Part shown: positions 1-5,790 of the stretch, piece by piece
Position numbering within the stretch: position 1 is the stretch's first letter
Layout of the letters: every line of letters starts with the position of its first letter
The notes under the pieces: generated by a model
Database searches by the model: none
What the model saw: the letters and a program-made list of their open reading frames with translations, nothing else
Told to the model about the DNA's origin: nothing
NCBI GenBank assembly: GCA_017396055.1
Contig: JAFQND010000111.1
Location: 1-6,512, forward strand
DNA length: 6,512 nt
Source of the DNA: Oscillospiraceae bacterium
GTDB taxonomy: Bacteria; Bacillota; Clostridia; Oscillospirales; Ruminococcaceae
Direction: 5' to 3'
Made by a program: the position numbers and the translations under genes

Positions 1-1005
1 GTCAACCCCGAACTGGCGGCAGCGAGAGAATGCTTCCACCTGCTGCAGCTGCCCAGTTTTCTCAAACGTGATTCCTTTGCCAAGGGCAGAGTCGAAATCG
101 TCGAATTGAAAGTCATGCCGAACAGTCCCCTGCGGGACCTTCCTCTCTATCGACTCAGTACGCTGACCGGTGTCAAAGTGCTGGTCTGTGCTGTCGAGCG
201 CAAGGACGAACTCTTTATTCCGCGCGGCGATTTTATCCTCAGAGAGGGCGATCACATTCATGTTACCGCCCCCGCTTCCGCACTGGCAACACTGGTAAAA
301 AATCTGGGCATTGCCACCCACAAGATCCAGCATGTGATGCTCATGGGCGGAGGTCATATCGCGCAGTATCTGGCGGCAATACTTCTGAACAGCGGCATCT
401 ATGTCAAGATCATCGAGAAGGATCATCGTCGCTGTCTGGAACTGGCAGAACTGCTCCCCGATGCTTCGATCATTGAAGCAGATGCCACAGATCAGCAGAT
501 CCTGTTGGACGAGGGGCTGGAGACCACCGACGCTGTGGTGACCCTCACCGATATTGATGAGGAAAACCTGGTCATTTCCATGTATGCCAATCATGCGGGA
601 GTCCCCAAGATCATCACCAAGATCAACCGTCTGGAGTATGCCGGTATCTTCTCCGATATGGGAGTCGGCAGTATCGTCAGCCCCAAGGAACTGTGCACCA
701 CAGAGATCGTCCGCTATGTCAGAGCGATGCACACCGCTTCGGGCAGCAGCAGCGTGCTGGCACTGCACCGCATTGCAGGCGGCCGGGTAGAAGGTCTGGA
801 GTTCCGTGTGGGAACCGACTGCAGATATCGGGATATTCCCTTTAAAGACATTAGACTGAAGGAAAATGTACTGATTGCCTGTATCACCCACGGCGGCAAA
901 ACCATCATTCCTGACGGCGAAAGCTCCTTTGCGGCCGATGACAGCGTCATCGTTGTCACCACCAGCGAACAGCCTTTCCAGCGGCTGAATGACATCTTCG
1001 CTTAA
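1..1005 (+). CDS. trkA: Trk potassium uptake regulatory subunit TrkA (5' partial)
   Basis: TrkA is the cytosolic ring-forming subunit that binds NAD(H)/nucleotides and gates the TrkH potassium channel. The frame is open from base 1 to the TAA at 1003-1005, giving 334 visible codons. TrkA proteins are usually about 450 residues, so roughly the first 115, most of the first Rossmann (RCK-N) domain, lie outside the window. In visible numbering, residues 1-20 are the tail of RCK-N 1, about 30-105 the first TrkA-C domain, about 109-235 a complete second RCK-N domain, and about 250-334 the second TrkA-C domain. The second Rossmann fold shows the glycine-rich loop GGGHIA at 116-121 and an acidic residue ending strand 2 (IIEKD, Glu139), as expected for NAD-type binding. 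A TTG at 106 could be mistaken for a start, but the homologous upstream reading (NPELAAAREC, then DSFAKGRVE) shows it is internal. The gene is followed after 15 nt by trkH. The family call is secure. Confidence 0.95.
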   Translation, partial: VNPELAAARECFHLLQLPSFLKRDSFAKGRVEIVELKVMPNSPLRDLPLYRLSTLTGVKVLVCAVERKDELFIPRGDFILREGDHIHVTAPASALATLVKNLGIATHKIQHVMLMGGGHIAQYLAAILLNSGIYVKIIEKDHRRCLELAELLPDASIIEADATDQQILLDEGLETTDAVVTLTDIDEENLVISMYANHAGVPKIITKINRLEYAGIFSDMGVGSIVSPKELCTTEIVRYVRAMHTASGSSSVLALHRIAGGRVEGLEFRVGTDCRYRDIPFKDIRLKENVLIACITHGGKTIIPDGESSFAADDSVIVVTTSEQPFQRLNDIFA

Positions 1006-1014
1006 AAAGGGGGG
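1006..1014 (+). promoter_or_regulatory. Ribosome binding site of trkH
   Basis: A purine run AAAAGGGGGG immediately follows the trkA stop codon and ends six bases before the TTG at 1021. It supports the TTG start over the next in-frame ATG at 1081, which would remove the first transmembrane segment. Confidence 0.7.
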
Positions 1015-1020
1015 CTTCGC

Positions 1021-2484
1021 TTGGAATTCAAGATCGTTGGCCGAACCATCGGCATCATATGGATACTGGAAGCGATATTGATGCTGCCATCGGTCGTGCT
1101 GGCCATATATGATCGGCAGCCGATAGTCACATGGGCTTTCATCATCACCATGTTCCTTATGCTGACGCTGGGTCTTCTTTTGTGGTATTACTGCAGAAAA
1201 ATCAAAAAGAAGCCGTCCTATACCAGCGAAGGTATCGTAACAGTCGGACTTGCGTGGATCACCATGTCGGTACTGGGAGCCGTTCCCTTCTGTATCAGCG
1301 GCGAGATTCCCAATTATATCGATGCCTTTTTTGAAATGGTATCCGGTTTTACCACAACCGGTGCCTCCATCCTGCGGGATGTGGAAGCATTAAGTAGAGC
1401 GAGCCTTTACTGGCGCAGTTTCAGCCACTGGCTGGGCGGCATGGGTATGCTGGTCTTTATTCTTGCCATCGCCCAAAGCGGTAAACAGACGGCAGGCTTC
1501 AACCTGAATCTGATGCGCGCGGAGAGCCCCGGCCCCAGTGTTTCCAAACTGACGCCGAAAACGAAAGAGACGGCGAGAACGCTTTATTTTCTGTATTTTG
1601 TTCTGACTGTCCTCTGTGTGATCTTTCTGCTTTGCGGCGAGCTGCCGCTCTTTGACAGTCTCTGTCTTGCCTTCGGCACGGCGGGCACCGGCGGATTCGG
1701 TGTTCTGAACGACAGCTGTGCGGGATACAGCCCTTATATCCAGAATGTACTGACTGTTTTCATGGCACTGTTCGGTATAAACTTTGGTGTATATTATCTG
1801 CTGATCCTGAAAAGATTCAAAGATGCCTTCCGCGACGAAGAGATCCGGCTTTATTTCGGTATTCTGGTTGCGGCCACACTGCTGATCACTTTCGATATCC
1901 TGCCGATGACAGAGGGAGGTTTTTGGACCAGTCTGCAGCATGCTGCTTTTCAGGTCAGTAGCATCACGACCACTACCGGTTTTTCAACAGTGGACTTTGA
2001 TCTGTGGCCATCCTTCTCCAAATCGATTTTGATGGTGCTGATGGTCTGCGGAGCCTGTGCCGGCAGTACCGGCGGCGGAATCAAGACGGCCAGACTGCTT
2101 TTGCTGGGAAAAATGATGTTCCGCAGCATCCGGCAGACTCTACGTCCGCGTAGTGTACAGCTGATACAGATCAACCGCCGTCCGGTGGAAGAAAGCGTCA
2201 TCCACAATGTGAGCAGTTATATGGCAGCTTACTGGGCGCTGATGCTCATCAGTTTTATACTGATATCATTAGATAATTTTTCGCTGGAAACCAATATTTC
2301 GGCGGTTTTCGCCTGCTTCAACAATATCGGTCCCGGATTCGGCGGAGTCGGTCCGACAGCGACCTATGCCGACTACAGCGTTTTCTCCAAGCTGATTCTA
2401 TCTGCCGACATGCTTCTGGGAAGGCTGGAGATTTTCCCGCTTCTGACCCTTTTCAGCAGATATACCTGGAACAAAAAAGTATAA
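1021..2484 (+). CDS. trkH: Trk potassium transporter membrane subunit TrkH
   Basis: This is the K+-translocating subunit of the Trk/Ktr/HKT superfamily, an integral membrane protein built from four membrane-pore-membrane units. At 487 residues it has the usual TrkH length. The four selectivity-filter regions are visible in order: P1 SGFTTTGAS (108-116), P2 GTAGTGGFG (219-227), P3 SSITTTTGFS (313-322) and P4 NNIGPGFGGVGP (434-445). Each carries the conserved filter glycine (Gly114, Gly222 or the adjacent glycine, Gly320, Gly439). The GSTGGGIK segment (348-355) matches the flexible intramembrane gating loop known in TrkH. The C-terminal LGRLEIFPLL block is also typical. The start is TTG: the N-terminus MEFKIVGRTIGI matches the family opening (MNFKIV.RTIG type) and a purine-rich site precedes it. 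It follows trkA by 15 nt and should be co-transcribed with it. No anomaly is seen, and nothing in the window suggests specific regulation beyond TrkA gating. Confidence 0.96.
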   Translation: MEFKIVGRTIGIIWILEAILMLPSVVLAIYDRQPIVTWAFIITMFLMLTLGLLLWYYCRKIKKKPSYTSEGIVTVGLAWITMSVLGAVPFCISGEIPNYIDAFFEMVSGFTTTGASILRDVEALSRASLYWRSFSHWLGGMGMLVFILAIAQSGKQTAGFNLNLMRAESPGPSVSKLTPKTKETARTLYFLYFVLTVLCVIFLLCGELPLFDSLCLAFGTAGTGGFGVLNDSCAGYSPYIQNVLTVFMALFGINFGVYYLLILKRFKDAFRDEEIRLYFGILVAATLLITFDILPMTEGGFWTSLQHAAFQVSSITTTTGFSTVDFDLWPSFSKSILMVLMVCGACAGSTGGGIKTARLLLLGKMMFRSIRQTLRPRSVQLIQINRRPVEESVIHNVSSYMAAYWALMLISFILISLDNFSLETNISAVFACFNNIGPGFGGVGPTATYADYSVFSKLILSADMLLGRLEIFPLLTLFSRYTWNKKV

Positions 2485-2486
2485 AG

Positions 2487-2521
2487 AAAGAGTGCCCTCC
2501 GACAGGAAGGCACTCTTTTTT
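2487..2521. terminator. Bidirectional intrinsic terminator between convergent genes
   Basis: A perfect 10-bp stem (AAAGAGTGCC at 2487-2496 pairing with GGCACTCTTT at 2509-2518) is extended inside by TCC/GGA around a GACA loop after one C-A mismatch. On the + strand it runs into a T tract (2516-2521) and sits three bases after the trkH stop. On the - strand the T-rich TTTCTTTAT follows the same stem, directly after the stop of the ceramidase-like gene at 2521. It therefore probably ends both transcripts, with the + orientation having the better U tract. Confidence 0.9.
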
Positions 2522-3903
2522 CATTCATTCACAGCGCGCATCAGCGCCTCAAAAGTCTCAGCAATAACAACAGCACATTCGGGTCCGACCGAGTTGGTCT
2601 CTTCGTAATGATCCTCACCGTACTGATCTTCGATCCTGTCCAGATAAGGTGCGGTCTCGTTAACAAGAAAGTCGGACGGCGGAACGATATAACCCAATTC
2701 GTCATTGGCAAGACCGACCACCAGAAGTTTTCCTGCACCGTATTCCTCAGCAATATCGCAAAGCAGCGGCGGGTCTTCGGCAAGGCCGGGCTCTCTGGCG
2801 CCGCCCCAGACCAGTTCGGGGAAGATCTCTCCAGGGATGAGCGCAAGAGTCAGCTCTCCCAGCCGGAGCACGGTCATTTCCGACCAGAGGGCATAACCGG
2901 TGGCACTTTCGGCTCTCTCGACCTTTTTATCAAGAATACCAAGGAATTTATAGAACATAAATCCCGTATTATCCAGCGGAACGCTGAACTCCATACGGCC
3001 GTGGACAAGCTCAGGTTCGATGACGGTCTCCTCTTCGGGATCGATGGAAAGCGCATATTCTGCCAGCTTTTGGCCGGTTCTGTTCAGATTTGCAAAAGCA
3101 GGCTCAGCGATCACCTGGGTCATGATCAGGCCGCCGATGGCACCGGGCATAAAAGCTGCCCGGTCTCCTGTTTCTTTTTCCACAAGGTCACAGAGAACAC
3201 CGGGAAAATCGCGGCTGAGCATCATATTGTCGCCGCGCAGCGATTCGGCATGAGCACCGTAGATATAAAGTCTCACACCCGCTTCGCCATCTTCGGGGAC
3301 AAAACGCAGCTGATGAAGATCAGGGTCAAAAGCCTGAGGATCGCGGGAATCGCGCAGGAATTCGATCTCACCTTCTGCGGTACCGAAGCGAAGTTCGCCC
3401 TCTCTGCGGTCGGCTACAGCATCTTCAGCAGCCAGAACACAGGCATCGACCAGTTTCTCCATGAAGGCATCATTCTTACCGTCGACCATCAGCGGACCCC
3501 AGAGACCTAGGGTATCGGCACCGGCGTGGCTATGAGTCGCATAAACATTGACAGAACTGCTTTTAAGGTGAGCGGTACGCTCACGGATCATCTCCACATG
3601 GGCACTGGAAAGAGCGACACAGTCGACTCCGATGAGAAGTGTGCTTTCCTCCCCTGCCTGCAGCCAGACAGCCCAGGCGGTACTCTGATCATAAAGCCCG
3701 GTAGGATGCCAGCCCTGATTATAGCCGGCGATATAAAGGCCTTTTCGCTCATCATCGGTAACGGTGATCTCCGCGCGGCCGAAACCGACAGTCCAGCTGT
3801 CGCCGGAAGAGCTGAAAACTTCCGGCTCAGAACGTTTGGCACAGCCGGAGAGAAGCAAAAGTACGGTAAGGAGAAGCACAGTAAGTTTTTTAAGATATCT
3901 CAT
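2521..3903 (-). CDS. Neutral/alkaline ceramidase-like lipoprotein
   Basis: The 460-residue protein resembles the N-terminal catalytic domain of neutral ceramidases, zinc amidases that cleave the N-acyl bond of ceramide. A lipoprotein signal peptide is clear: positive MRYLKK, a leucine-rich core, and lipobox LSGC at 18-21, so Cys21 should be lipidated and the protein anchored outside the membrane. Likely zinc-site motifs occur in family order: THSHAG (123-128; His124, His126), GAHAES (His218), PGE (Glu359) and ELGY (Tyr405). The opening VGFGRAEITVTD is also family-like. Where characterised ceramidases have GDxSPN with a functionally important serine, this protein has GAIGGLI (254-260), with no serine. 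Characterised enzymes run to about 650-750 residues with a C-terminal domain, which is absent here. Start choice: an upstream in-frame TTG at 3918 is rejected because it lies inside the AGGAGGT site five bases before ATG 3903. It is the last gene of the minus-strand run, 11 nt after the membrane-protein gene. The fold assignment is firm. The substrate is not, since many such proteins are only 'ceramidase-like'. Confidence 0.85.
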   Translation of the reverse strand: MRYLKKLTVLLLTVLLLLSGCAKRSEPEVFSSSGDSWTVGFGRAEITVTDDERKGLYIAGYNQGWHPTGLYDQSTAWAVWLQAGEESTLLIGVDCVALSSAHVEMIRERTAHLKSSSVNVYATHSHAGADTLGLWGPLMVDGKNDAFMEKLVDACVLAAEDAVADRREGELRFGTAEGEIEFLRDSRDPQAFDPDLHQLRFVPEDGEAGVRLYIYGAHAESLRGDNMMLSRDFPGVLCDLVEKETGDRAAFMPGAIGGLIMTQVIAEPAFANLNRTGQKLAEYALSIDPEEETVIEPELVHGRMEFSVPLDNTGFMFYKFLGILDKKVERAESATGYALWSEMTVLRLGELTLALIPGEIFPELVWGGAREPGLAEDPPLLCDIAEEYGAGKLLVVGLANDELGYIVPPSDFLVNETAPYLDRIEDQYGEDHYEETNSVGPECAVVIAETFEALMRAVNE

Positions 3904-3908
3904 GATGC

Positions 3909-3915
3909 ACCTCCT
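3909..3915 (-). promoter_or_regulatory. Ribosome binding site of the ceramidase-like gene
   Basis: On the minus strand AGGAGGT ends five bases before ATG 3903 and shares its first A with the TGA stop of the upstream membrane-protein gene. It fixes the start at 3903 instead of the TTG at 3918 and suggests ribosomes can pass from one gene to the next. Confidence 0.85.
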
Positions 3916-4346
3916 CAAAATACGCCTGCCATGACCATGCAGATAAGCGCGCTGATGACGATACCGTACTGCAGGTCATTGACATTGGAAAACCACAAAG
4001 ACAAAAGCATCAGGGGAAGAAGCAGCAGGAGCCAGATGACTGCGACAGCGATCCGGCGGCCTTTTTTGCCTTTGCGGGCCCAGACAGCCGCAGCAAAACA
4101 GGCCGCAAAAACCAGAAGAAGCAGCCAGACGGGCGGCAGCACTGAAGCTTCTTTCAGCTGGTCAAAGATCTCAGAGAACTGTTTGATATCGGTGCTTTTC
4201 AGCCCGAAAGTCTTACCGGCCAAGCGGATAAGCGAACCGATACCATGGACAAAAGCAGAAGGAAAGATGGCGCACAGAGCCGTTGTCAGAACCGAAAGTA
4301 TAGCTGGGATCAAAAAATGCACAGCTGACAAATTCTTGTTTTTCAA
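3915..4346 (-). CDS. Small four-helix membrane protein of unknown function
   Basis: I do not recognise a family. The 143-residue product (MKNKNLSAVHFL...) shows four hydrophobic segments, roughly residues 8-28, 69-90, 97-119 and 125-143, the last running to the C-terminus. The basic cluster RKGKKGRR (91-98) between helices 2 and 3 and the basic N-terminus place both inside by the positive-inside rule. That leaves the amphipathic 40-residue loop (about 29-68) outside, in the same compartment as the lipoprotein encoded next. The reading frame stays open upstream to 4430, but the TTG at 4346 is chosen for two reasons: GGAGGT lies six bases before it, and it overlaps the acetyltransferase stop as TTGA, a standard translational-coupling arrangement. 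Upstream residues (HRRNVQ and so on) are hydrophilic and overlap the GNAT gene deeply, so they are unlikely to be translated. A cytosolic partner or substrate cannot be inferred. Confidence 0.8.
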   Translation of the reverse strand: MKNKNLSAVHFLIPAILSVLTTALCAIFPSAFVHGIGSLIRLAGKTFGLKSTDIKQFSEIFDQLKEASVLPPVWLLLLVFAACFAAAVWARKGKKGRRIAVAVIWLLLLLPLMLLSLWFSNVNDLQYGIVISALICMVMAGVF

Positions 4347-4822
4347 AGAACTACCTCCATTCTGTTTCTCGGGACAATACTGCCGTTGGACATTTCTTCG
4401 GTGAGATGCTCCACAACGGTAAAACCGCATTTCTCATAGCAGTGCCGGGCGGGCAGATTGCTTTCATCGGTATAAAGAGCAGCAGCTGTATAACCTCTGC
4501 TTTTCAGCTGCTGAAGGATCTGCCGCAGAGCATCCGTGCCGACTCCCCTGTTCCGGTATGCAGGCAGGAGAACCAGCATTTTGATATAGGCGGTTTTCTC
4601 CAGAAGACTATTGATGCCCAGCCAGCCGGCGGGAGAACCATCAAAGAAAATGATAAAATCTTCCTCGTCGGGATCTTCTTCCCAGGCACAGACGGCCTCA
4701 TTCCAAAGGGAAAGAGGCGTCGGACATTCATGGAGGATAGTGAGAACAGAGGGCTCATTCATGAGTTCGTGGAGAAAAAGGGCATCTTTCTGATCGACGG
4801 GATGAAGACAAATATGAGACAA
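4343..4822 (-). CDS. GNAT-family N-acetyltransferase
   Basis: This is a 159-residue GCN5-related acetyltransferase, the usual length for a single-domain GNAT. These enzymes transfer an acetyl group from acetyl-CoA to an amine on a small molecule, peptide or protein. Motif A, the CoA pyrophosphate loop, is seen as YRNRGVGTDAL (89-99; Arg92, Gly93, Gly95) following the strand IKMLVLLP (80-87). Motif B follows as NLPARHCYEKCGF (122-134), with the conserved Asn122, Tyr129 and Gly133-Phe134. The N-terminal half carries the variable acceptor-binding part, so the substrate cannot be named. It starts with TTG at 4822, preceded by AAAGAGGT six bases upstream, and lies 21 nt after the phosphodiesterase-like gene. 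Its TGA overlaps the TTG start of the next gene by four bases, so the two are probably translationally coupled. It could be a RimI/RimJ-like protein acetylase or a metabolite acetylase. Sequence alone does not decide. Confidence 0.9.
   Translation of the reverse strand: MSHICLHPVDQKDALFLHELMNEPSVLTILHECPTPLSLWNEAVCAWEEDPDEEDFIIFFDGSPAGWLGINSLLEKTAYIKMLVLLPAYRNRGVGTDALRQILQQLKSRGYTAAALYTDESNLPARHCYEKCGFTVVEHLTEEMSNGSIVPRNRMEVVL
4353..4358 (-). promoter_or_regulatory. Ribosome binding site deciding the TTG start at 4346
   Basis: GGAGGT on the minus strand lies inside the 3' end of the acetyltransferase gene, six bases before TTG 4346. Together with the TTGA stop/start overlap it sets the start of the small membrane protein and removes a 28-residue spurious N-terminal extension. 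Confidence 0.8.
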
Positions 4823-4828
4823 AACAAT

Positions 4829-4834
4829 ACCTCT
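4829..4834 (-). promoter_or_regulatory. Ribosome binding site of the GNAT gene
   Basis: AGAGGT on the minus strand, within AAAGAGGT, lies six bases before TTG 4822 in the 21-nt gap after the upstream stop. No ATG is available nearby in this frame, so this site supports the TTG start. Confidence 0.65.
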
Positions 4835-4843
4835 TTATAATTT

Positions 4844-5761
4844 TCAAATCAGTTCGGATGTATGAGGGATCTGGGAGATGCGGGGTGCAGCACCGGTGAG
4901 ATGAGAAATATCCCGATATGCGGGGATATCCGGATCGAAAAAAATACCTGCGGGGATCTGGGAGGTCCAGCCCACTTCATCAAAGGAAGGAACATCGATG
5001 CCAAGCGCATACAATACAATTGCGGCGAGATCGCGGATATTCATTTCTTCGACAGATATCCTGTTCACTGTTTTACCCGCGGCGGCAAAGGTAACCAGTT
5101 TTTCGCCATCTGTCCAGCCGCCGTGACTTCCGCTGCCGGTGCCGGGATTGGTGCCGCCATGATCGGCAATGACAATAAATAATGTCTCGTCAAGAATGCC
5201 TGCTTCTCCCGCAGCGGTATAGATATCGTTCACAAGTCCATCCACCTCACCGATCCGTTTCAGGTGGGCAGGTGTGCCATAGCCGTTTCTGTGTCCGGCA
5301 CCGTCGACACTGTCCATCTGGACAAAGAGAAAGACCGGTTTCTTTTCACGGATATAGCTGCAGATAACGGGAGTCAGCTCGTCATCACGGGCAGTGTCAT
5401 GGGATACACCGATATTTTCTTCAACGATGCCGGCGGTGATAGGATTCCAGTCACAGTAAGAACCCAGCTCGGCATCGGGCATCTTTTCACGGATACGCCG
5501 GAAAAGAGACGGGAAAGGAGAATCAGTGGGATAGGGCTGTGAACTGACGATGGCATTGGTCAGTCCGTGTACTTCAGGGCCGACACCCAGAAGCATGGAA
5601 CCCCAGCATTCGGCGCTGATGGTCGGATTGGATGCCAGAGCGGTATAGGTTACTGCACCGTTCGAAAAGATCCGGTCAAAATGAGGAGTATCGGCATCCT
5701 TAATAAAGGCGCCCGCTCCGTCAATACCCACGACGATAATATGTGAATACTTTTTCAGCAT
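4844..5761 (-). CDS. Alkaline-phosphatase-superfamily phosphodiesterase/phosphatase (NPP-like)
   Basis: This 305-residue protein belongs to the alkaline phosphatase superfamily and is closest in motif pattern to type I phosphodiesterases/nucleotide pyrophosphatases, which hydrolyse phosphate esters with two metal ions. All expected active-site residues can be read in order: Asp14 (VGIDGAG), likely nucleophile Thr47 (NPTISAECW), a supporting GVGPEVHG block (59-66), Asp153 and His157 (VDGAGHRNG), Asp200-His201 (ADHGGT) and His213 (GSHGGW). This matches the NPP two-metal layout (Asp, Thr, Asp-His for one metal; Asp, His, His for the other), so an active enzyme is likely. No signal peptide or membrane segment is seen, so it should act in the cytosol, unlike many secreted NPPs. 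ATG 5761 is preceded by AGAAGG eight bases upstream. It follows the activase gene by 29 nt and precedes the GNAT gene by 21 nt. The substrate (nucleotide, phospholipid head group, sugar phosphate or sulfate ester) is undetermined. Confidence 0.88.
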   Translation of the reverse strand: MLKKYSHIIVVGIDGAGAFIKDADTPHFDRIFSNGAVTYTALASNPTISAECWGSMLLGVGPEVHGLTNAIVSSQPYPTDSPFPSLFRRIREKMPDAELGSYCDWNPITAGIVEENIGVSHDTARDDELTPVICSYIREKKPVFLFVQMDSVDGAGHRNGYGTPAHLKRIGEVDGLVNDIYTAAGEAGILDETLFIVIADHGGTNPGTGSGSHGGWTDGEKLVTFAAAGKTVNRISVEEMNIRDLAAIVLYALGIDVPSFDEVGWTSQIPAGIFFDPDIPAYRDISHLTGAAPRISQIPHTSELI

Positions 5762-5769
5762 GATATAAA

Positions 5770-5775
5770 CCTTCT
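5770..5775 (-). promoter_or_regulatory. Ribosome binding site of the phosphodiesterase-like gene
   Basis: AGAAGG on the minus strand lies eight bases before ATG 5761 in the 29-nt gap after the activase stop. It partly overlaps a short palindrome (5773-5784) that is probably coincidental. Confidence 0.6.
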
Positions 5776-5790
5776 GCCGGCAGACGGCTT

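Noticed and set aside
106..108. TTG at 106 as the start of a short TrkA-like protein
   Set aside because: The same frame is open to base 1 and encodes the expected TrkA residues upstream, so the gene is simply cut by the window edge.
1390..1941. A 183-codon open frame on the minus strand
   Set aside because: It is antisense to trkH, whose pore motifs P2 and P3 regions constrain this DNA. The minus-frame product looks like a shadow rich in Gln, Arg and Lys.
2608..3510. A 300-codon open frame on the + strand
   Set aside because: It lies wholly antisense to the ceramidase-like gene, which has zinc-site motifs, a lipobox and a strong ribosome site. The + frame product shows no recognisable domain.
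3916..3918. TTG at 3918 as the start of the ceramidase-like gene
   Set aside because: It lies inside the AGGAGGT region that serves ATG 3903, and using it would add MRRCI in front of a normal lipoprotein signal peptide.
3526..4404. A 292-codon open frame on the + strand
   Set aside because: It runs antisense across the boundary of several well-supported minus-strand genes and encodes a low-complexity, domain-free product.
4832..4850. A promoter-like TTGAAA and TATAAA on the minus strand before the GNAT gene
   Set aside because: The two hexamers are only two bases apart, no -35 element sits at the right distance, and the TATAAA overlaps the GNAT ribosome binding site.
5773..5784. A perfect 12-base palindrome, TCTGCCGGCAGA, upstream of the phosphodiesterase-like gene
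   Set aside because: A palindrome of this size is expected about once or twice by chance in a window this long. There is no second copy, no nearby promoter, and it lies in a 29-nt intra-operon gap.
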